A stretch of 64,000 bases of DNA from Adineta ricciae (Eukaryota > Rotifera > Eurotatoria > Adinetida > Adinetidae). The translations under genes and the position numbers were made by a program. Positions 1 through 10,407 of the stretch are shown one piece after another; positions within the stretch are counted from its first letter, which is position 1, and each line of letters begins with the position of its first letter. The stretch is from assembly GCA_905250025.1 (NCBI GenBank), contig CAJNOJ010000063.1:327210-391209 (forward strand), given 5' to 3'. The notes beneath the pieces are model-generated. The model had not been told where the DNA came from. It saw only the letters and a list, made by a program, of their open reading frames with translations, and made no database searches.

Positions 1-79
1 TGATCAATTATTTAATTACATAAAATCAGCAAGTGTACTTTCATTGATATAATATAAATATATTATTAGCTGATTTTAG

Positions 80-2145
80 ATAGTAGAATATGTTGATGAT
101 GAAATACAACAAGCCAACGTTTGTTTATTAATCGAAATATCAACATTGAAGAAGTTACAGGATTTATTAGAAGGAATATTTTTTCCACCAAATGTTGTCG
201 ATATTATCGTGGATAAACTACGAAAACTTTTGTTAGACGATAACAACTACAACGGTAAATTTGATAAAAGTGATTTCGTTTGTTTATGAATAGTTTATTG
301 ATTGTCTTACAGAATTATCGAGACAATTCGAATCAATTCGTCGATTAAAGATATTGAAAAATGAATTATTGAAATTAATTGAAGAGCACGTTTACGAAAA
401 AGGTCGTCATGAAATTGAATCTATCTATACCGACAAATCAATAAATGAGACTATCGTAAGCGATCTCTCTTATTTTCTTTCCTATCTATAAATTTCATAT
501 TTAGGATCCTTCATTTTATATCGAAACATTGATTGATCTTCAGACGAAATATCAGGCATTGATTCAAAAAATTCTCGCAAATGATGCAGCTTGTATTGCT
601 GCTTGTAATAGTGTACAAATATGAATATTTCATTTTCAATTTCACTTATATTCAGAATATTTTTTTAAGGGTTGTGCAAAATTTGCTAATCAAAATGTTT
701 TAACGGAAAAGTCGGATATGACGACAAAATCAGAAGTATTGTTATGCCAATACTGCGATCTTCTGTTGAAGAAAGGGTTCATATTTATATGATTTCGCAA
801 AATTTCATACGAACTCCTTGTTGATTTTCTAGAAAAACAGCGACTACGGATGATAATTGGAATCATAAACAAAAAACTATTCTCGTAAGACTTTCATTGA
901 TACTTTACTATGGTTGATGTTGATTTCTTAGATTGTTTTCGATTTTATCGAATCTAAAGATCTTTTCATGCGAATATATCAAAAGAAACTCTGCAAACGT
1001 TTACTTAATAAATCAAGTGTATCGCATGAGTACGAAACATCGTTAATTTCAACATTCAAAGTAAAACCCATTCGTCTTTCATCAACAAATACTCGATAAT
1101 TCATTCGCAGGATAAATGTGGTCATGAATATACATCAAAAATTGAACAAATGATGAAAGATATTCGTATAAGTGAAGATTTAACTAAGGAGTATAAAGAG
1201 AATGTAGAGAAGAATTCGATCTACGATTCAGAGAAATTCTCTGTCATGGTATTTATGACAAATTACTGGCCATTATCTCCTTTACCGAATGTGATTTTAC
1301 CAACCGAAGTCAGAGTTTTCATTATAAATATTTTCCTTTTGAATCGTTTTTTATTTTAATTTAGTTAAAATCAATGTTTGATGATTTCACGAAATTTTAT
1401 CTTGGAAAGTATAATGGTCGAAAGTTAACGTTACTTCATCAACATTCACATGGAGAACTTCGTATGAAAATTTCGGGACAAACTTATCAATTACTAGTAG
1501 GATAATATCTGTATGAGATGACTGAAATCGAAAATATCATTCTCTTCGTCAAGGTTTCAACATATCAAATGATGGTATTATTTTTATTCAATGACAAGCC
1601 AAATTGGACAGTCGAACAAATTCAAGATCGAACACAGATTGAATCAAAATTGTTACCAGACATTTTATCAATTTTATCAAACAAAAATATCTTAATCTCT
1701 GAGAATGGTTTTGATTCAACCAGTGTAATTCGACTAACTGACAATTTCACCAGGTAAATATTTTCTCAAGTAAAAATAAGAAAAGAAATGTTTGTTTCAA
1801 GTGATAAGTTTCGAGTGAATTTGAATATTCCATTGGAATTGAATAAAGAGAAAAAGTCCAATGATCTATCTCGAACAATTGATGAAGAACGTCGAATGAA
1901 AATTCAAGCTGCTCTTGTTCGAATTATGAAGAAGGAAAAGATATTGAAATATTCATTATTAATTGAACAAATCAGAACACAATTTCAACCAGAAGTTTCG
2001 TCAATCAAAGTAAACTTAATAAAAAAAAGAAGATCATTTTTTACGACATGTCTTCTTTCTCTAGAAATGCATTGAAATTTTGATCGAAAAGGAATATTTT
2101 CAACGTGATCCAAACGACAAAAACACTTTGGTTTACTTACCTTGA
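80..2145 (+). CDS. CUL1: Cullin-1 (SCF ubiquitin-ligase scaffold), 5' end outside window
   Basis: Scaffold of SCF E3 ubiquitin ligases: the N-terminal part holds SKP1/F-box proteins and the C-terminal part holds RBX1. About ten short exons are separated by 50-70 bp GT-AG introns. The first visible exon begins after an AG at 79. Residues visible include the cullin-repeat segment DPSFYIETL, the stretch SKDLFMRIYQKKLCKRLLNK, and the C-terminal winged-helix block. That block holds the neddylation site in RIMKKEK (about 1924-1945) and ends KCIEILIEKEYFQRD...LVYLP. Matches to human CUL1 at KRLLN, GHEYTSK, DIRISEDL and KKCIDILIEKEY-like positions favour CUL1 over CUL2, CUL3 or CUL4. The protein is somewhat diverged in its middle part. 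A polyadenylation signal AATAAA lies at 2195-2200. The N-terminal SKP1-binding repeats are mostly left of the window. Confidence 0.9.
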
Positions 2146-2501
2146 AATAATTAACCGCACGCGTTGTTTTCTCCTATATTGCTAATTAAGATAAAATAAA
2201 TAATACTTAAACTTGTACTGAAAAACGAATGCCAGTTATTATTTTCGAACTTTCAAATTTGATTTCGATATGTATCAGTGACGAGTAAAACTAATATGAT
2301 TTTCAAAACGAGGAAATTTATTCATAAAAAATATCGATTAGTTGAATTCAATTCAGAAAAGATTATCTCAACAATGTCTCAGTTGATGAACGAATTTCGT
2401 TAAACGTGTTATTCCAAGAATATTTACAAATAAAGAAAAAGATATGATGTGGCTTGAAAAGAAGATATTTTTCTAAATGAAACAATCAACAACATGTTGA
2501 T

Positions 2502-3247
2502 TTAATATCTATTGTCTTTGGAAGAATGTGATAAACGACGTCTACGATCATTTGAAGATGAATAATGTCGTTTTGAACCTAATCGTTGTTTATGTGGTGA
2601 TCGAGAACGATCATGTCTTCGACGACGATCATTTTTTGGACTTCGATGTCTAAAAAGAATTCAAGAATGAAAAGTAACGATAATCAATGAACAAAATACC
2701 TTGATGTTCTTCGACTATTCGATGATGAACGTGATCGTCGATATCCCGCATATGATTCATAACGATTTGGTCTTCGTAACTGATTCAAATCATTGTCTTC
2801 TCGATTGTCTGTCTAAAATTGTATGTTGTATTTCAATTGATATGTGAATAACACTGGAATAACTTACACGTCGATTTCGATTCAAATTTTGTCCTGGTGT
2901 TGTTTTGGTGAATTCAACAACTAAAGTTCGACCACGATGTACACGACCATGTTCACTTCGTTGTGCAGTCTTCGTAAGAAAAGCAATTAACGGAGAGTAA
3001 AGAACAAGTATATTTCATACTTCAGCATGAACAATTGAATGATAAGAAACAAATCCGAATGCGACGTTATACGCTTAAAAAATGTATGAATAGATAGTCG
3101 AAGATTAATTTCTTTCTTACTTGGTCCACCAAATCTTACTTGACACCGTTCGACTTCTCCATATCGTTCGAATATTTCCTTTAATTCATGTGATTCAGTA
3201 TCAGGATGAACATTTCCCACATAGAGATTTCTTGATACATTATTCAT
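2502..3247 (-). CDS. SR-type splicing factor with one RRM and a short RS tail
   Basis: A small RNA-binding protein of about 170 residues in at least four exons. The start is the ATG at 3245-3247. An upstream in-frame TTG is not needed. The RRM opens with RNLYVGNVHPD (RNP2) and runs through GFVSYHS (RNP1-like) to TLVVEFTK. The tail is rich in Arg/Ser: YRRSRSSSNSRR, DRSRSPHKQR, HYSSSNDRRRR. The stop is TAA at 2502-2504. Families with this layout are nuclear SR proteins that act in spliceosome assembly and splice-site choice. The RRM is too short a basis for choosing one SRSF orthologue. Splice junctions read: first exon ends at 3121 (AA|GTAAG), then about 3074-3023, 2970-2870, 2815-2700 and the last RS exon. 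Confidence 0.8.
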
Positions 3248-3846
3248 CTCTTTCGCGTTTCTTTTATACAAATGAGAACAAAAGAATAAACGACAATTGA
3301 ATAGTTACACTTCGCTGCGCAAGCGATTAGTGTGATACAATGTCTTTCTCTTTCTCGGTCTCAACCTTGGAGGTAGCAAGCGAATCAACCAAAAATGCGC
3401 TGATACTCATTCACAATCCAACTTTTTTCCTCTTTTTGATATGTAGAGGTACATATTCGTTTAATATGGGCATTTTGTATTAGAAAAATAAAACAGAACA
3501 GATCATTTGAGTGAAGTATTACTTTATCAAAAACGACGATTATTTTTTAGAAAAGAATTGATCATATGTCACAAAAGATTCATTTCGAAAAAATCAGCAC
3601 ATCTGTGCTTCAATGGAGCCCTTTCTCTTCTCACCATATCGGGTTGATTATGTGTCCAACATACAAATTAAATGCGATGATAACATTAAAGTGCATTTGT
3701 GTCCTAATTAGACAAAGAGATATACCGAGCTCGTTCCAAATTCAATAGAAACCAAGTAAAATCGGTCGCAAGAGTTATCTAGAGGATCTCCAGTTTCGGT
3801 TTTACACGCTTCTGTTACCTTTCTGCACGTTCTCGACGCGTAAAAG

Positions 3847-4086
3847 AAAGAAGTCAGAGAACTGAAAGAGATGCTTGTTAGAATAATCAATGAACTCCGA
3901 GTCGAAATTGGTAGATGGGGAAAATATTCAAATGATTGCCATTCAATACTTTTCATCTCAATTATGCTATTATTCGTCGTGATCGCGCTGTGTGTCACAT
4001 TTGTGTATTACATTATGTTCGAATATATCCGATATTTTCATTGCCACGCAGCTATTAAAAATCAGGCAGCATGGGATGGTTATTGA
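3847..4086 (+). CDS. Candidate small single-span membrane protein, exon structure unresolved
   Basis: A reading frame following a possible acceptor (taaaag, 3841-3846) encodes an amphipathic stretch KEVRELKEMLVRIINELRVE. A clear hydrophobic helix follows (ILFISIMLLFVVIALCVTF), then a short tail ending AAWDGY and TGA at 4084-4086. Upstream on the same strand, an ATG at 3613 opens a short coding-like stretch (MEPFLFSPYRVDY...). It could be a first exon, but I found no set of introns with matching phases. The tail-anchor-like layout is seen in the sequence. Function is unknown and the gene may be a relic. Confidence 0.3.
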   Translation, partial: KEVRELKEMLVRIINELRVEIGRWGKYSNDCHSILFISIMLLFVVIALCVTFVYYIMFEYIRYFHCHAAIKNQAAWDGY

Positions 4087-5067
4087 TATTTTTTTCAATA
4101 GAGATTATCAAAATTCAAAACTAATTTTGGAGTAAATATCTTCATCAGGTCACGTTATGATAATTGAAAAGAAACAATAAAAACATTAACTGGTGAACAT
4201 ATTGTCGTAGAAGGCAGATTTAATCTGTTTAATCAAATAATTATGCTACTGAAATAAGATTTTGTGGAATGAAATTTAATTTTATTGAACTTTTCATTTG
4301 AACTTAGTTGAGTTGTCATCTTCGGTAACATATCCACGACCAACTATTCTATGACAGTCTAATAACATCTTTTGAAAGGAAAATTTTAAAACAAAAATCA
4401 GATTATGAACACGAATTTCTCGCTAAACTTCATTAAAATCGTCAAAAAATTTCAATTTTTGTTTTGGAATCAATCTGTGTTGCATAGAACTCAGCTAATA
4501 TGTAGAAATTATCACATTGACGGTTGATTATATCGCAAAAAATTTAAACGAAAACAAAAGCAATTCGGAAATATGAATTTATTACAGATACAATAACATA
4601 ACTGGAGTTTAGAAAAGAAAACACATGAGTAACATTTCTATGGCATGTACAACATCGTTCATATAGAGTGAAGGTGTGTATTAATGTACTGTCATCCACA
4701 TCTTAACTAACAATCAAACGGTTTGATGAATATTTTCAATATATACAAATATCTTACTTTGTACAAATGACAATAGATATGAGGACGACAATTGTATAGT
4801 TTCATTTCACTTAGCAATCAGTGGAAAAATGCAATAATATTCAAATAATCTAGTTCCTTTTCTTTTCTTTTAGATGATTTTTTACATTCGATCAATAAAA
4901 TGGTTGATTTCTTCTGTATTTTAATCTAAAAGTTGATATTGTAGATTAATTTAACTGACGCACTAAACTTCAAGTAGATAACAATAGAAAAAGATACTTA
5001 CGATAACTTGAAAATAGATAAAAATATCATCACGATTTTTACAAAACGTGTCATTTAGATAAAAACA
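4087..5067. other. Intergenic AT-rich stretch
   Basis: Nothing recognisable apart from poly-A/T-rich sequence. It must contain the promoter of the aminopeptidase gene that starts at 5068. I see no strong TATA box close to that start. Confidence 0.6.
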
Positions 5068-6186
5068 ATGTCCATGCGAACTCGTGCAAGAGATCTTGGT
5101 ATTCCTTTTAAAGGCACTCCAGGTGTGAATAACTCCATAACCGATGTTCAAGGTGTTGAAGTTGGACATCGAACACTAATAGGAAATTCATCTACTGATC
5201 AAAAATCAATTCGTACAGGAGTGACAGTTATTCTTCCAAGAGGAAAAAATATTTCAGGAAATATTGAAAATAAGAAGCTCTTTGGAGGATGGTATTCATT
5301 GAATGGAAATGGCGAGATGACAGGTACAACATGGCTTGATGAATCGGGTCTTCTTGCTCCATTAATTGCAATAACCAATACACATAGTGTCGGAACAATT
5401 CGTGATGCTGCTATTCAATGGTTTATTCAACAATCAACTGAAGCTAATCTTTCGGAGGGAGATTACAGTTCGTTAAGTTTACCAGTTGTTGCTGAAACAT
5501 GGGATGGATTTCTTAACGATATTAATGGATTTCATGTTAAAGCAGAGCATCTTTTCGAAGCTATTCAATCAGCAAGTTCTGATGTCATTCTAGAAGGAAA
5601 TGTTGGCGGTGGAACAGGAATGATTACACATAAATTTAAAGGTGGAATTGGAACATCATCACGCATACATGACCAATATACAGTTGGTGTTCTTGTTCAA
5701 TCAAATTATGGAGTTCGAAATCAATTAACTATCGCAGGAATTCCTGTTGGTGAAATAATGTCCAATGAATTGTTACCAATACGTCAACAAGGATCGAAGA
5801 AGAGTGGTGAAGTTGGCTCAATTATTGTTATCGTAGCTACAGACGCACCTCTTCTGCCACATCAATTGAAACGCCTTGCTCGTCGCGTACCGATTGGAAT
5901 TGGACTTGTCGGAGGACGTGGTGGTAACGGTTCAGGAGATATTTTTCTCGCATTTTCAACCGCGAATCAACAAATCATGGGTAAAGAGAAAGGTGTTGTA
6001 CAGGTTGATATGTTACCAAATGAAGAAATGGATAGTTTGTTTGAATGTGTTGTACAAGCAACAGAGGAGGCAATTCTTAATGCAATGATTGCTGCCGAAA
6101 CAATGGAAGGAGTTTATGGAAATAAAATCTATGCAATTCCACACGATAGAATAAGAGAACTTTTGAAAAAATTTAATAAATTATGA
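5068..6186 (+). CDS. P1-family (S58/DmpA) L-aminopeptidase / D-esterase-like autoprocessing hydrolase, intronless
   Basis: 372 residues in one exon, almost the length of bacterial DmpA (375). Family members are N-terminal nucleophile hydrolases that cut themselves once and then release N-terminal or beta-amino residues from short peptides. The expected self-cleavage site, Gly-Ser within EVGSIIV, lies at residues 250-251, matching Gly249-Ser250 of DmpA. Other landmarks are the N-terminal GVNNSITDVQGVEVGH, EGNVGGGTGM (176-185), SNYGVRNQL (212-220) and the GGNGSGDIFLAFST block (286-299), whose Ser289 and Asp291 sit where DmpA and BapA have Ser288 and Glu290. There is no signal peptide, so it is probably cytosolic. 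Two ATGs lie close together (5068, 5074). A polyadenylation signal follows at 6225-6230. The absence of introns between intron-rich neighbours, and the mainly bacterial and fungal spread of the family, suggest horizontal acquisition. The frame is intact. Confidence 0.9.
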   Translation: MSMRTRARDLGIPFKGTPGVNNSITDVQGVEVGHRTLIGNSSTDQKSIRTGVTVILPRGKNISGNIENKKLFGGWYSLNGNGEMTGTTWLDESGLLAPLIAITNTHSVGTIRDAAIQWFIQQSTEANLSEGDYSSLSLPVVAETWDGFLNDINGFHVKAEHLFEAIQSASSDVILEGNVGGGTGMITHKFKGGIGTSSRIHDQYTVGVLVQSNYGVRNQLTIAGIPVGEIMSNELLPIRQQGSKKSGEVGSIIVIVATDAPLLPHQLKRLARRVPIGIGLVGGRGGNGSGDIFLAFSTANQQIMGKEKGVVQVDMLPNEEMDSLFECVVQATEEAILNAMIAAETMEGVYGNKIYAIPHDRIRELLKKFNKL

Positions 6187-6224
6187 AACCTTTTTTGATT
6201 AAAGGTAATATATTCATTGACAAG

Positions 6225-6230
6225 AATAAA
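6225..6230 (+). terminator. Polyadenylation signal AATAAA of the aminopeptidase gene
   Basis: AATAAA about 40 bp after the stop codon and about 50 bp before the tRNA-Cys gene. Its position fits a short eukaryotic 3' UTR, which argues that the aminopeptidase gene is integrated rather than bacterial contamination. Confidence 0.6.
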
Positions 6231-6278
6231 TGAAATTAAATTTAGAGTGTCTTTGTTCAAAACAAGATTTTCTGCCAT

Positions 6279-6350
6279 GGGGGTATAGCTCAGTGGTAGA
6301 GCATTCGACTGCAGATCGAGAGGTCCCTGGTTCAATCCCGGGTGCCCCCT
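6279..6350 (+). tRNA. tRNA-Cys (GCA)
   Basis: 72 nt cloverleaf. The acceptor stem pairs GGGGGTA with TGCCCCC, followed by discriminator T. The D arm is GCTC/GAGC, the anticodon stem TTCGA/TCGAG encloses loop CTGCAGA (anticodon GCA), and the T arm CCTGG/CCGGG carries loop TTCAATC. A-box and B-box sequences are intact. A T-rich run just downstream (from 6361) can serve as RNA polymerase III terminator. Confidence 0.95.
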
Positions 6351-6725
6351 TATCTTATTGCTTTTTCTTCTTTTTTCTCTTTCGTTCTTTTTTCGTATGA
6401 TCTTTTATTGCAATACAATGAAAGAAATAAATGAATATTTAATGAATACATCAATACTGATGTATTCCTTTCATTATACTATCAATGGAAATCAGCAAGA
6501 CCAAGAATCTGTCGTAGAAAACAAAACTGAATTCCAACACTTTCTGTGTGAATGTGAATAGTCTTTCGCTGTTGTCGTATTAGAACTACGACGAGATACG
6601 AATAAAACCAACGTAAGATTACATTATGTCAACAAGATTTTTCTATATTTTGAATTAAAAAACTCAAATGTAAGTATTATATTACAAAGGATTTGATCAG
6701 ACAGACAAAAAAATGAAAAATATTT

Positions 6726-8160
6726 TTATTGACTTCTTCTCTCTCCAATACTTGGCATTGCACCTTCATTTTGCAAACAACTATTCTTAAATAAAGACGA
6801 ATCCATCATTTGATATTCGGGTTCACTTGTTGATTCCCATTTGCACAGATTTGAATCAACCGATTGAATTTCATTATTTGCACCTTGTCTTACTATCCAA
6901 GCACCTTTACGTGCTAAACCTTGAGCAATCATACCGAATGTTGATTTCGATGTTGTGATTAAATATTTCATTTTAGATAAAATAAGTAATTCTGCTAATG
7001 TATATTGCATCTTTTCAATCGCATTCGTTGTGTGTGACATGTCGAATGGATTAAGAATTTCAATAGATGTATTTTGATAAATATTCAAAATTTGATTGAT
7101 TAGATTTTGTCGACGTTGACGAGTATTCGATATAATATATAGATAAATTTTCACTTCATTATTAAATCTATAAAATAAACGAAACATTATTTGCGTCACG
7201 CATGGATTCGAAGTATTTTACTTTGTGAGATTTTCTATAACATTTTCAATACATTTTTGAAAAGGTTCGATATGTTCAACTATATGCGATGACCAACTAC
7301 GCATATGAACACCAATTGTGATATTTCTGGTCGGAAAATTGTGTTTCTTTTCGAATTCTTGAATAATTAAGTTGACTTTTGGTATTGGTTGTAAAACTCT
7401 TTTGGCCAATTCACTGAAGATTTGTCCATTGTGAAAAAGGTTTTGAAAACTTTCTCTCAATCTTTCATTTCGTGTTAATATCGGAACAAAAATATTGAGC
7501 AGTTCGAATCCATTGCATATGATCAGTAAAAATATTTATCAAATAGAATCCAAATCGTTGAAACCATGAACGAATATCAACAATTTTATCATCACATAAC
7601 ATTATTTCGTCAAAGTAAAAAGCCCAATCTCGTGGTATTCGACTGTTACTGTTTATTTGCCAATGAATTTCATTGATCCATCGATTCTTAACCAAACTCA
7701 TCAATCGCGAAAGGGAATATTGATGAACGAAACTACTTTCATTTAATGATGATGATGATGATAATGGTAAAAAAAGATCTTCAAAATTTGCATCATGATT
7801 ATCACCAGGTTTCCAATTGATGAGAAGAACTCGATTTGTGACGAGAGCATAAGTGAGAGAAGATATTAACCCAAGAATGCGATTACCTAAACCATTGACA
7901 GCATCAAATACAACATAATTTGCATGCGAAGATGAAGATTTAAGAATACAAGTTCGGTACAATAGGTAGGAATTCAATAATAATGTTATGTTACATGTTT
8001 CGGTTGATAAAGCACATTTTTCGAAGGAATTACTTTCATAAAGATGCAAACATGAAGATGAAATAAAGAATTGATTACGAAAAATATAAAGAAAATAGAT
8101 AATTATCAATAAAACAAGAATAATATTGATCTTTTTCTGTTTGAATTTCAATAACTTCAT
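6726..8160 (-). CDS. GT37-like (plant xyloglucan-type) alpha-fucosyltransferase, type II membrane protein; one apparent frameshift
   Basis: The N-terminus is Lys-rich followed by a hydrophobic anchor (residues 11-27), typical of a Golgi type II glycosyltransferase. The block NGLGNRILGLISSLTYAL (about 89-106) matches the GDP-fucose family GT37 motif seen in plant xyloglucan fucosyltransferases. A second block has IGVHMRSW, and the C-terminal block reads STFGMIAQGLARKGAWIV. One intron of about 50 bp is clear near 7165-7225 (ACAAA|GTAAAA ... TATAG). In the T-run complementary to 7488-7492, reading on requires a one-base frame change: the first part ends WIRTAQYF and continues with VPILTRNERL. 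This may be a homopolymer sequence error or a real lesion; no intron fits. A decayed second copy lies at 10408-10765. Acceptor sugar unknown. Family match is strong, function is inferred. Confidence 0.75.
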
Positions 8161-8560
8161 AAACTAATTGTTAAACGACTTTTCTTCCAGCGGACAAAAT
8201 TCTTCTCATGTTCATTTTAATACGAAAATCACAAGAGGTTTTCTTTGTCAATTGAGATGTAATATAGTGAGTATCATATAAAACATCACAAAGAAAATGA
8301 TTGAAGAAAAAAACCTACAATCATATACAATAAAAACAGATTCAGATAAAAGTTAAGTAAAATGATGTCGCTATGTGAGGTAAAACTAAAAGAAACACAA
8401 CTTCTGTATTTTAAACTTCCTACAGGATGCGCTCGATACGACTGATGAAACGTATCTAGAAAAGTTTGTATAGCCTTTTTATTTTTTTCAATCAACGACA
8501 CAAAGAATGGGGATTAAAATGACTTTTTCAACTTTATTATGTCTGTGTCGATGGTCTTGT

Positions 8561-8775
8561 TTATCTTTTTGTACATGTAACCGATACACTTTTTCCAAGT
8601 AATTGTGGATCTCCAGGTAATGAAATCAAAACTCGTGTACCGTTTTCGAAATTCCAACTATTTGTACATTGGCTAGTCGTACTACTTGCTCGATTTACAT
8701 TGACAACAAATGTACCTGTTGCCATAGTTGGATGTGCTGCTGTAATTGTAAAACTATCGGTGTTCTCACTAAATA
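8561..8775 (-). CDS. C-terminal fragment of an unrecognised protein, cut at an assembly N
   Basis: Reading leftwards from the N at 8776, the minus strand is open for about 70 codons and ends in TAA (8561-8563). The peptide contains SFTITAAHPTMATGTFVVNV, then a pair of Cys (TSQCTNSW ... SVTCTKR), a beta-rich, secreted-looking pattern. The sequence to the right of the N does not continue it. The remainder of the gene is therefore missing from this window or was lost at the join. I do not recognise the family. Confidence 0.4.
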
Positions 8776-8776
8776 N
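8776..8776. other. Single N (assembly join)
   Basis: One ambiguous base within AAATANTAGA. It truncates the fragment to its left. Unlike the other three Ns in this window, I see no direct duplication on its two sides. From 8777 to 9069 there is no gene. Confidence 0.8.
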
Positions 8777-9069
8777 TAGACTAGATATGACTATGACTAA
8801 GAACAGCGGAAATGATTCTTCTTTCTCTATCTCCGTTTAGTGAACGTAGCATCAGACGAATGTATTCCATCTTCGCCCGTCCACTGCGTCAGTTCGTTGG
8901 TAAAGCATTTTTCAAAAGAAAGAGGTCACTAATTATTGAGGATGAAATGCAAAGAACTCTCAGTTGTTATAGTAATGTTTCTTTCATCTGAATAAAAATG
9001 GTCATTATCAACTATTTTTGATAGTGTGATTAAACTGACTATTGTACATTCTTTATCGATAGAAAAAAA

Positions 9070-9762
9070 ATGAATGAGAAAAAACCAACGACTGAAGCTA
9101 CTTCTACAGTTCAATCCAAATCATCTACTATTAAAAAAGAAGCACCTCTTTTAATTTGGTATAATAAAAACAATGAGGAAAAAATTGATGGAAATAATTT
9201 TATCTATTTTAACAACTCTCAACAATGTATTGAAACTGTCGAAAAATCAACTAAGCCAATTTTCCTTATACTGAATAGTTCTTCTGCAACAGATATACTT
9301 TCACGCACTCATTCGTTAGCACAAGTTGATACAATTTTTATTGATTGTCAATCACCACGAGAACAACAAAGATGTCAATATCTTCTCCAACATTATCCTA
9401 AAATATTTGATCTTTTTCTCGATCGTCAACAATTACTTAGAACTGTTCAAGAAAACGTCATTCTCTATCAACATCAATCTGGAAATGAATATCTTCGGTT
9501 AGGCGAACGTTATTCTAAACAAAGTAATGATCTGAATCTCGCATTAAAATATACACACAAAGCATTGAATATGTACCGAACGACACTTTCCAACCAAAAT
9601 CATCCATTAGTGGCAAGATGTTTAAATAATCTCGGTGGAATCTATGATGCTCAAGGTGATGTAAATCGATCATTTGAATATTATGAACAAGCAATTAAAA
9701 TGTATTCACAATTGGCACCTGCGTTAACCAATCAACCTGTATCAAAAGTACTTAAAAAATAG
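9070..9762 (+). CDS. Intronless TPR (kinesin light chain-like) protein with an N-terminal region of a rotifer TPR family
   Basis: 230 residues in one exon. Residues 40-140 (FIYFNNSQQCIETVEKS..., FLILNSSSA, DTIFIDCQSPREQQRCQYLL) resemble the alpha/beta region that precedes TPR arrays in large bdelloid protein families. That resemblance is from memory and not tested. The C-terminal part has about two TPR units of the 42-residue kinesin light chain type: LALKYTHKALNMYRTTL and HPLVARCLNNLGGIYDAQGD...SFEYYEQAIKMYSQL. The protein stops after these, much shorter than multi-TPR relatives, so it may be a truncated family member. TPRs bind protein partners. Substrate and location are unknown. Confidence 0.65.
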   Translation: MNEKKPTTEATSTVQSKSSTIKKEAPLLIWYNKNNEEKIDGNNFIYFNNSQQCIETVEKSTKPIFLILNSSSATDILSRTHSLAQVDTIFIDCQSPREQQRCQYLLQHYPKIFDLFLDRQQLLRTVQENVILYQHQSGNEYLRLGERYSKQSNDLNLALKYTHKALNMYRTTLSNQNHPLVARCLNNLGGIYDAQGDVNRSFEYYEQAIKMYSQLAPALTNQPVSKVLKK

Positions 9763-9881
9763 AATTCATTATAATAAAAATTTGTATGATTAACTTTTAT
9801 ATTTATAACAAAGTATAGTTTTTTAATAAAAGTTTTTTGTGTATAATCTAATCTAATAATACAGAAGAATCTGAATGTATA

Positions 9882-10085
9882 TTTCCGAGATGATCATTCC
9901 GATCCAAGAAAAAGACTGATATTTTCTATATTGGACATACGATCACATTGCCAATAAATGATATCTTGGACCTACATGTTCAGAAATCAAATAGGTTTGG
10001 ATATGCGATTGAACAAATAAAGGATTATTTGTTAAAAGATTTATTAAGGTTGCATAAGATGTGTTCACTTTTTCAACAAATTACT
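9882..10085 (-). pseudogene. Coding-like relic, family unknown
   Basis: On the minus strand, one frame reads like protein for about 60 codons (…SYATLINLLTNNPLFVQS, YLISEHVGPRYHLLAM, then a stop and a further protein-like stretch). No start, splice sites or recognisable domain are visible. It lies between the TPR gene and the fucosyltransferase relic and may be part of the same decayed neighbourhood. Confidence 0.2.
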
Positions 10086-10407
10086 TCATATACTTGCGAA
10101 TGATTGATAAAAATCTTTTTTGTTTTCCAATTTTTAAATGAAATGTATCTTCTATTTTTATCGACAAGTTCACTCAAGAAAACAATCAGCGTCTTTTTCT
10201 TGGATCTTAACGAAGAAAATCATGCAATATTTTATTTTATTTATAAATTCTTTCAAGTATAAAGTAATTCTCGAAAGAATTTACTATAGATACATAGAAA
10301 GAAATAGAAAAATCCAAAATAATCAAGCTTCAAGTTATCTTATGTGGACATATTCTTTGAGTATTTTAAATTATACTTTCAGTAATACTTAGTAATATAC
10401 GTTTATC

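Noticed and set aside
690-872. Minus-strand open stretch across cullin exons
   Set aside because: It is the antisense of coding exons with clear cullin sequence; no independent evidence.
3708-3998. Minus-strand frame (TCRKVTEACKTETGDPLDNS...)
   Set aside because: It overlaps the plus-strand membrane-protein candidate, has no ATG context or domain, and its hydrophobic antisense is more convincing.
8286-8501. Minus-strand 71-codon frame
   Set aside because: Starts with a non-ATG codon and ends in a hydrophobic run of AT-rich origin; no family.
10138-10392. Plus-strand 84-codon frame
   Set aside because: Composition (I, F, Y, K, N) is that of random AT-rich DNA and it lies between relics.
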